Below are positions 1 to 4,855 of a stretch of 9,847 bases of DNA, one piece after another. The notes beneath the pieces are model-generated. The model ran no database searches. It saw nothing but the letters and a program-made list of their open reading frames with translations, and was not told where the DNA came from. Position 1 is the first letter of the stretch. Each line of letters opens with the position of its first letter. Both the position numbers and the translations under genes were made by a program. Origin of the DNA: an uncultured candidate division Zixibacteria bacterium (GTDB lineage Bacteria > Zixibacteria > MSB-5A5 > GN15 > FEB-12); the NCBI GenBank assembly GCA_913009765.1, contig CAJVYT010000143.1:1-9847 (forward strand), in the 5' to 3' direction.

Positions 1-52
1 TATTGTAAAGAAATGTGAAGAAGAAAGTGATTTATTTTTTTGTTTTTTTTTG
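1..52. other. Sequencing noise outside adapter
   Basis: A T-rich, low-complexity stretch lies outside the adapter. It mirrors the A-rich tail at the other end, as expected when a read runs past the end of the adapter into empty cycles. It should not be treated as genome. The open frame starting at 15 begins here and is spurious. Confidence 0.9.
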
Positions 53-118
53 CAAGCAGAAGACGGCATACGAGATATATCAGTGTGACTGGAGTTCAGA
101 CGTGTGCTCTTCCGATCT
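53..118. other. Illumina P7 / TruSeq index adapter (artefact)
   Basis: A 66-base adapter is readable in full: the P7 flow-cell sequence (53-76), an 8-base index ATATCAGT (77-84), and the TruSeq read-2 primer ending in CTCTTCCGATCT (85-118). It gives the well-known contaminant peptide AYEIYQCDWSSDVC in one frame. It also supplies a false GTG start (104) and five false residues to the following gene. Genomic sequence begins at 119. Confidence 0.99.
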
Positions 119-1888
119 CATTTCGGTTTTGAGGTTGTTACTGCCACCGAATACGACAATAAGGGAACTTTTGCATTTTATAAATCTTACAACAGTATCA
201 GGAATCAACATGTTGACGCTCTTTATCTCCCGCCACTATGGGGATTAGATTCAAAGAACTTATCTGAATTCTTTAAAATGCTCAACAAAGATAAAGTCCC
301 TTCATTTACCGATGAAGGTTCGGTATTGATTCAGGATGGTGCTACTGCAACAAATAATTATTATGGTGTTCTTTCGGAGGCATATTTTAATGCCTTCAAA
401 ACTGTAGAAATCATAAATGGTGCGACACCGGCTGATCTTCCGGTAATATTTCGAAGCGGGTACTTTATTGCCCTTAATAGAGAATCTGCTCAACAATGTA
501 ATATCAAGATGAGATCTGATATTTTTGACAGCTACCAAATTATCGGCAATGATACTGTTAAAAATACATCTGTCTCACCGTTAAATGAAATCATCAATCG
601 AGCTGTAAGCCAAAACCCGCAAATATCATCTCAAATTGATAAAATAGATGCTGCCGAAGCACAAATCGAAATCGCAAAATCATCATATAAACCACAGTTA
701 ACAGGGGAAACAGAATTTGATTATATTGATGAAAATTTTCGCCATAATTTCCATGGTTACATTGAAAAAGATATTTTCAAGTCCTCACTTAATTTTTCCC
801 AAACTCTTTTTTCAAAAGAAAAGTTAAAAGAAATACAAGTATCAAAAGATTTTAAAAAAATAACTCAGATATCCAAACTCTCTGAGCAACTCAACCTTGA
901 GCGTGATGTTTCATTGGCATATCTTGATTATCTTAAATTACAAGAACAGAGCCGCGTCATACAAAATATCCGCAGTATGCTTTCTTATACAATTGAAATC
1001 TTACACGCCAAAATTTTGCTGCAAAATTCTGATTCTCTTGATTATTTACGGTTAGAAAATTACCGTTATAATTTAACTCTCGCCTACATAAAAAATCATC
1101 GACTGTTAAAAACAACTCAAATACTTTTAAATAGTTTATTAAATCTCCCGCCGAATGAACGCTTATTATTGCAAAAAGAATATTTTTCTGAAAATCAATT
1201 TATTCAATTTGAGGCACCTATAATTTCAAAATTACTAACCTTTACCTCTCAAGAAGAAATCGGCAACAAATTACTCAATATAATGCTTAGTCAAAACCCA
1301 AATCAGTCAAAATCCGATGCTGTTATTGCTTACAATAAATCAATTCTTGATAAAAACAGATCTTCTTTTTACCCCGAACTTTCTCTCCATGGTTCATTGT
1401 TATATAATGATTTCCAAACAGAAACAGATTTTTTTCAGGAAAAAAACTTATCATGGTATGTCGGCGGTAAGATAACACTTCCGCTCTACCTTGGTGGAAA
1501 AAGGTTCAAAGAGAAAAAACTTGCCCTTGCAAATCTCAGTGATGCCGAGTACCAAAAAGATGCTGCTTCGCTTGCTACGATGAAAAACGGATTATCAGAC
1601 TATTATCAATTTATCAGGTACACCGAACAAATGACTCCTGCATATCAGGCAAAACAACGGGCATACAGTGCCTTACAAATTGCCAATAAAAACTATACTA
1701 ATGAAAAACTTTCGACAACCGATTATTTAGCGATTTTACAATCGACTCTTGAAGCCGACTTACAATCTATAGATATCAGATACAACTATTTTGGCTCCAT
1801 GGCAAAAATAATACATAGTTTAGGAATTCCGGTTTCTGATTCATATTCTGATTTTGTTAATCAATTCCATACAGAATTAGATTATTGA
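119..1888 (+). CDS. ABC substrate-binding-like domain fused to TolC-type outer-membrane efflux protein (5' partial)
   Basis: The gene is cut at its 5' end by the adapter. 589 residues remain, and the apparent start at 104 lies in adapter. Residues 1-145 (counted from base 119) resemble the C-terminal lobe of ABC_sub_bind-type periplasmic binding proteins: a segment around SFTDEGSVLIQDGA, then ADLPVIF (105-111) and a closing YFIALNRESA stretch. From about 153 the protein is a TolC/outer-membrane-factor domain. It opens with SPLNEIINRAVSQNPQI and a long helix (DAAEAQIEIAKSSYKPQL), and has two helical-hairpin repeats (roughly 154-345 and 390-580). The second repeat carries WYVGGKITLPLYLGGKRF, a typical strand-turn segment of the beta-barrel. 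TolC proteins form trimeric exit ducts for RND, ABC or MFS pumps. No pump or adaptor gene is visible, but they may lie upstream. The signal peptide and first lobe are missing. The TolC call is firm; the binding-domain call is good but rests on a partial domain. What the binding domain would sense or bind is unknown. Confidence 0.85.
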   Translation, partial: HFGFEVVTATEYDNKGTFAFYKSYNSIRNQHVDALYLPPLWGLDSKNLSEFFKMLNKDKVPSFTDEGSVLIQDGATATNNYYGVLSEAYFNAFKTVEIINGATPADLPVIFRSGYFIALNRESAQQCNIKMRSDIFDSYQIIGNDTVKNTSVSPLNEIINRAVSQNPQISSQIDKIDAAEAQIEIAKSSYKPQLTGETEFDYIDENFRHNFHGYIEKDIFKSSLNFSQTLFSKEKLKEIQVSKDFKKITQISKLSEQLNLERDVSLAYLDYLKLQEQSRVIQNIRSMLSYTIEILHAKILLQNSDSLDYLRLENYRYNLTLAYIKNHRLLKTTQILLNSLLNLPPNERLLLQKEYFSENQFIQFEAPIISKLLTFTSQEEIGNKLLNIMLSQNPNQSKSDAVIAYNKSILDKNRSSFYPELSLHGSLLYNDFQTETDFFQEKNLSWYVGGKITLPLYLGGKRFKEKKLALANLSDAEYQKDAASLATMKNGLSDYYQFIRYTEQMTPAYQAKQRAYSALQIANKNYTNEKLSTTDYLAILQSTLEADLQSIDIRYNYFGSMAKIIHSLGIPVSDSYSDFVNQFHTELDY

Positions 1889-1916
1889 TATAGGTTTGTT
1901 CTTGCCATTTTGAAGT

Positions 1917-2573
1917 TTACACCAAAAGATAGAGCCACAACTCATACGCAAAATAAGCAAGATATAGAAGAACCGCACTAATACGAAGCATCATATACTT
2001 TCTATTATCTTGAAATATAGGAGCCGGTTCTCCTTTTGTAACTTTTTGAAAAACACGATAATAGACCAATAACGAAGCTATCGTAAATATAATTGTAAGA
2101 TATGTAGTTGATTCAATCCCAAATTGAAATCGAATAGTTGCCGAACCTAAGAGCAAAGCAATTGAGGCAAAAGTATATTTCCCTGTCAGATTTGAGGGAA
2201 CTACAATTTTGCGACCTTTCAAAAGCACCCATCCGCCAACAAGTATCAGCAAATCACGCCCGACAATCACTATCGCCAGCCAAAGAGGAAATTCCCTAAA
2301 AAGTATTAAAAACAATAAAATTATAATAGCAAATATTTTGTCACAGACCGGGTCAAAGGCTATTCCAAAATCAGATACTAAGTTCATTTTTCGAGCGGTA
2401 TACCCATCCAAAGCATCAGAAATACCTGCTATAAACATTAAAATAACTGCTATAATAGTTGCTTGAGGAGAGTCCAAATAGAGATAATATCCAATTACCG
2501 GAGTAATCAAAACTCGAAAAAGTGAGATTAAATTAGGCAGTTTTCTGATTTCATTGAAAATACGTCTTTCCAT
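1917..2573 (-). CDS. pgsA: CDP-alcohol phosphatidyltransferase, PgsA-like (phosphatidylglycerophosphate synthase)
   Basis: This is an integral membrane enzyme of phospholipid synthesis, probably transferring a phosphatidyl group from CDP-diacylglycerol to glycerol-3-phosphate. The family signature DX2DGX2ARX8GX3DX3D is complete: DALDGYTAR followed by G, D and D in DFGIAFDPVCD. These are D65, D68, G69, A72, R73, G82, D86 and D90 when counted from a possible upstream TTG at 2609; the aspartates bind the catalytic metals. The N-terminal NLISLFRVLITPVIGYY and several hydrophobic stretches up to the C-terminus give about six membrane spans. I prefer the ATG at 2573 (218 residues, MERRIFNEIRK...). 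The TTG at 2609 would give 230. Neither has a clear Shine-Dalgarno sequence. The gene converges on the TolC gene (28 bases between stops) and diverges from the methyltransferase. Substrate choice is inferred: a CDP-alcohol cardiolipin synthase or another head-group transferase is possible. Confidence 0.85.
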   Translation of the reverse strand: MERRIFNEIRKLPNLISLFRVLITPVIGYYLYLDSPQATIIAVILMFIAGISDALDGYTARKMNLVSDFGIAFDPVCDKIFAIIILLFLILFREFPLWLAIVIVGRDLLILVGGWVLLKGRKIVVPSNLTGKYTFASIALLLGSATIRFQFGIESTTYLTIIFTIASLLVYYRVFQKVTKGEPAPIFQDNRKYMMLRISAVLLYLAYFAYELWLYLLV

Positions 2574-2656
2574 ATAATTAGAATATATCGAAAAAATATC
2601 ACTCAACAACTGATTTTATATTTTGCAATCATCATTTATTTTAGTATTCTCAAACT

Positions 2657-3862
2657 ATGCCAAAGCAAATTAACCAAGAATTCCATCAACTCTCTCAAAA
2701 TTACCTTGCCCAAACAAATCTTGTACACCGTAAAAAATATGGTCAATATTTTACACCAAAGTCTGTACGGGAACAATTACTCTCATTTTTACCACAAATC
2801 AAATCTCCTAAAATTTTAGACCCTGCCTGCGGCAGCGGTGAATTTTTACTTTCCGCATCAGAATATTGGAATAATGCCTCTTTAAATGGTTGGGAAATTG
2901 ACCCCAAATTGATACACATCGCTCAAAAAATTGCCCCCAATGCTCGAATTTTTGAAAAGGACAGTCTGAAAGTATCAACCAAGGAGAAATATGATTTTAT
3001 CATCGGAAATCCTCCTTATTTTGAAATGAAACTCTCAGAAGAGAAAAAAAAACAGCATTTTGAAATTATTGGCGGGAGGATGAATATCTTCTCTCTTTTT
3101 ATAAAAATCAGCTTAGAACATCTCAAAAAAAATGGGTATCTCGGATTTGTTGTCCCCCCTTCAATGAACAATGGAGCATATTTTAAAAAGCTTCGTGAGT
3201 ATATTTTAACTCATGCTGATATTCAACATTTGAAAATAATATCATCTTCTTCTATCTTTTCAAATGCCCAGCAGCAAGTGATGATACTCATCCTAAAAAA
3301 ACAGAAAAGTACAAATCGGTACGTTTTCTCAAAAAACGGTATTACCATATTTTCACCAAATCCAAAAAAATTACAGCTCGCTTTTCAAAATAAAACAACA
3401 CTTTATGAGTCCGGTTTTAGAGTAAAAACCGGCTCGATTGTGTGGAATAAAGAAAAGAAAAAATTGACAAATTCTGCTCAAAAAGGAAAATTGCTGATTT
3501 GGTCTCACAATATTGAGACAGGAAAATTAACTCTGCACAACAATAAAAAGCCCCAATATATTATCACCGACAAGTCAGAATTTGGACCGGTCATTTTGGT
3601 AAACCGAATAACCGGGACTTCATCTCAAGCAAAAATTAAGGCTGCAATTGTTGGAAAATCAATACAATTTTTAGCTGAAAATCATGTCAATATTATCTAT
3701 CCCCCAAGACAAATTAACGGCAAAAAAGTAACCAAAAAGCTGTTACAATCTATTGCAAAACAGATAGCATCAGATGAGACAGCCAAACTTTTGAGACTGA
3801 TTTCAGGCAATACTCAAATCTCAAAAACCGAACTTTGGAAACTCATTCCACTCAACATTTAA
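2657..3862 (+). CDS. N6-adenine DNA methyltransferase, gamma class (M.TaqI/Eco57I-like)
   Basis: This 401-residue enzyme should transfer a methyl group from S-adenosylmethionine to adenine N6 at a specific DNA site. The motifs come in gamma-class order: X (YGQYFTP, 28-34), I (DPACGSGEFL, 55-64, SAM binding), II (EID, 80-82), III (KDS, 101-103), IV (NPPY, 118-121, catalytic). A hydrophobic strand GFVVPPSM (163-170) follows. The remaining ~220 residues would be the target-recognition region, which is lysine-rich. Total length is close to M.TaqI, and there is no room for a fused nuclease. The ATG at 2657 places motif X at the usual distance, although no Shine-Dalgarno is seen before it. The upstream neighbour is the divergent PgsA gene and downstream is ~1 kb of non-coding DNA, so no partner endonuclease is visible. 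It therefore looks solitary within this window. The recognition sequence cannot be read from the protein. Confidence 0.93.
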   Translation: MPKQINQEFHQLSQNYLAQTNLVHRKKYGQYFTPKSVREQLLSFLPQIKSPKILDPACGSGEFLLSASEYWNNASLNGWEIDPKLIHIAQKIAPNARIFEKDSLKVSTKEKYDFIIGNPPYFEMKLSEEKKKQHFEIIGGRMNIFSLFIKISLEHLKKNGYLGFVVPPSMNNGAYFKKLREYILTHADIQHLKIISSSSIFSNAQQQVMILILKKQKSTNRYVFSKNGITIFSPNPKKLQLAFQNKTTLYESGFRVKTGSIVWNKEKKKLTNSAQKGKLLIWSHNIETGKLTLHNNKKPQYIITDKSEFGPVILVNRITGTSSQAKIKAAIVGKSIQFLAENHVNIIYPPRQINGKKVTKKLLQSIAKQIASDETAKLLRLISGNTQISKTELWKLIPLNI

Positions 3863-3870
3863 TAACTCGC

Positions 3871-3885
3871 CTGCCATTTAGGCAG
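3871..3885 (+). terminator. Weak hairpin after methyltransferase gene
   Basis: A 5-bp stem CTGCC/GGCAG with a 5-base loop starts 9 bases after the methyltransferase stop. It is followed only by TTACTATTTG, not a proper U-tract. The position suits a terminator but the stem is short, so the call is tentative. Confidence 0.3.
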
Positions 3886-4047
3886 TTACTATTTGTACCA
3901 ATGCTTATACTTTGTGCAGCTTTATATTTAATATTTTACCGTTTGATAGACAGCACCAACAAATAAATTGACAAGCTACTCCATGAAAGCAATATCAATT
4001 CATGATCCACCTCAGAGCTGCCTACTATACCATATAATTATTATCCT

Positions 4048-4083
4048 CTTTTGAAAAGCTGCAATAAATACAGCTTTCAAAAG
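4048..4083. repeat. Imperfect inverted repeat / hairpin
   Basis: CTTTTGAAAAGCTG (4048-4061) pairs with CAGCTTTCAAAAG (4071-4083). This gives 13 base pairs with one bulged A and a 9-base loop. Neither side carries a run of T, so it is not a standard terminator on either strand. It may be a remnant short palindromic repeat or a transcript-end structure. Confidence 0.4.
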
Positions 4084-4258
4084 CAAATAACCACCCGTAC
4101 TTTAAGGTATTATTTTGTATAGCCAACTCCCCTGATTATTCCATACATTTCGACTTCATATTTTCAATACTTACTTCGACCTCTCAAATTTCCTATACAT
4201 ATTATATACAATATTTTAATACTCTCACGAACAACCTTTACCTTTCTCTCCGCCCAAC

Positions 4259-4278
4259 TTTGTGATATAATTCACAAA
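4259..4278. promoter_or_regulatory. CRP/FNR-family-like operator palindrome
   Basis: TTTGTGA-TATAAT-TCACAAA is a perfect 7-bp inverted repeat with a 6-base spacer. It contains TGTGA-N6-TCACA (4261-4276), the half-site layout of CRP-type regulators. The spacer itself is a consensus -10 hexamer (TATAAT, 4266-4271), so a bound protein would block it if it were used. No good -35 lies at the right distance. No regulator gene is in view, so the role is inferred from the motif alone. The site is ~580 bases before the secreted-protein start. Confidence 0.35.
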
Positions 4279-4339
4279 TTAGCAGTGGCGAATGGCGGTA
4301 TATAAGCGACAAGGATGATTAGCTCATAATCTGCCGTGG

Positions 4340-4348
4340 TGGTATAAT
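4340..4348 (+). promoter_or_regulatory. Possible extended -10 promoter element
   Basis: TGGTATAAT matches the extended -10 pattern TGnTATAAT. No convincing -35 is seen 17 bases upstream. It would point toward the secreted-protein gene with a very long leader. In DNA this A+T-rich the match may be chance. Confidence 0.22.
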
Positions 4349-4480
4349 TTATAATATACTTATATAGAAATAGTAAAATAATCCGGCACTTTAAATTTGA
4401 GTGTTATTGTGAGATATAGTAGTAAAAAGGGCATATATTATTACTACATGGTATCGTAGTTAAATAACTTAAAATAATTC

Positions 4481-4510
4481 TTGACAAAAAGAAGAAATAT
4501 GTTATGTTAT
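4481..4510 (+). promoter_or_regulatory. Candidate sigma-70-type promoter of the secreted-protein gene
   Basis: A consensus -35 TTGACA (4481-4486) is followed by TATGTT (4503-4508, 16-base spacer) or TGTTAT (4505-4510, 18-base spacer). Each matches four of six -10 consensus bases. Transcription would begin near 4515-4520 and leave a ~340-base untranslated leader before 4856. This is the best promoter-like match in the gap, but no start site is proven. Confidence 0.45.
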
Positions 4511-4514
4511 GTGC

Positions 4515-4855
4515 GTCTAGGGAATTAGTTGCAAGATTAGTTCGCTTCTGTTTTGAGTCCGTCGAACCTTCGTAACCTAAGTATTAACTTACTGTTACAA
4601 TCTTTAAACCTCTTCTGAACAGTTTTAAAGAGATTACTTTAGAATAAAGATAGAGTTACATCTATCTTACCTATATCGTAGTTTCGTAAATACAAAGCAA
4701 ATTATATATGTACTTGTATATATTTAGTTTGTCGGGTTCCGACTCCCGCTCATTTATTGAGATACAGTTGGATTCGAATGGTAATTATCATATATATTAT
4801 TTTTTAGATAATTACTACAACTTAAATGACCTTTAGTTTTTAAAGGAGCATTCTA
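4515..4855 (+). promoter_or_regulatory. Long structured 5' leader of the secreted-protein gene
   Basis: Successive inverted repeats occur between the promoter and the start codon. TCTTTAAA (4601-4608) pairs with TTTAAAGA (4624-4631). AAGATAGA (4647-4654) pairs with TCTATCTT (4661-4668) across a 6-base loop. GTCGG/CCGAC lies at 4731-4743. GTAATTATC (4781-4789) pairs with GATAATTAC (4807-4815). A final hairpin covers the Shine-Dalgarno (listed separately). I do not recognise a known riboswitch class. The A+T-rich stems could partly arise by chance, but their number and the RBS hairpin suggest a regulatory leader or a leader-derived RNA. Confidence 0.35.
4830..4848 (+). promoter_or_regulatory. 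Ribosome binding site inside a hairpin
   Basis: AAGGAG (4843-4848) is a strong Shine-Dalgarno placed 7 bases before the ATG at 4856. TAAAGG (4841-4846), which includes most of it, is exactly complementary to CCTTTA (4830-4835) across a 5-base loop. The folded form would hide the site, suggesting control at translation initiation. The stem has only six pairs and is A+T-rich, so its stability is modest. Confidence 0.45.

Larger units (their letters stand above)
3886..4480. other. Gene-free region
   Basis: This is A+T-rich DNA without a credible open frame on either strand. It forms the first part of a ~990-base gap between the methyltransferase and the secreted-protein gene. It holds an imperfect inverted repeat (4048-4083), a CRP-like palindrome (4259-4278), an extended -10-like motif (4340-4348) and a small inverted repeat GTAGTAA...TTACTAC (4419-4447). 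Nothing else was recognised: no tRNA, transposase remnant or CRISPR repeat. Confidence 0.6.

Noticed and set aside
15..248. Short open frame with peptide AYEIYQCDWSSDVC
   Set aside because: It is translated Illumina adapter plus an out-of-frame piece of the TolC-fusion gene.
302..538. Minus-strand open frame opposite the TolC-fusion gene
   Set aside because: It lies wholly inside a gene with clear family motifs and has no recognisable features.
2209..2466. Plus-strand open frame opposite the PgsA-like gene
   Set aside because: The opposite strand has the full CDP-alcohol transferase signature; this frame has only low-complexity basic sequence.
2657..3862. Methyltransferase as a fused restriction-modification (type IIG) enzyme
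   Set aside because: 401 residues leave room only for the catalytic and target-recognition parts; no PD-(D/E)XK-like nuclease segment is seen.
4731..4749. Sequence like a tRNA or tmRNA T-arm (CGGGTTCCGACTCCCG)
   Set aside because: The loop has eight bases instead of seven, no acceptor partner or CCA follows, and no other cloverleaf or tmRNA part is found nearby.
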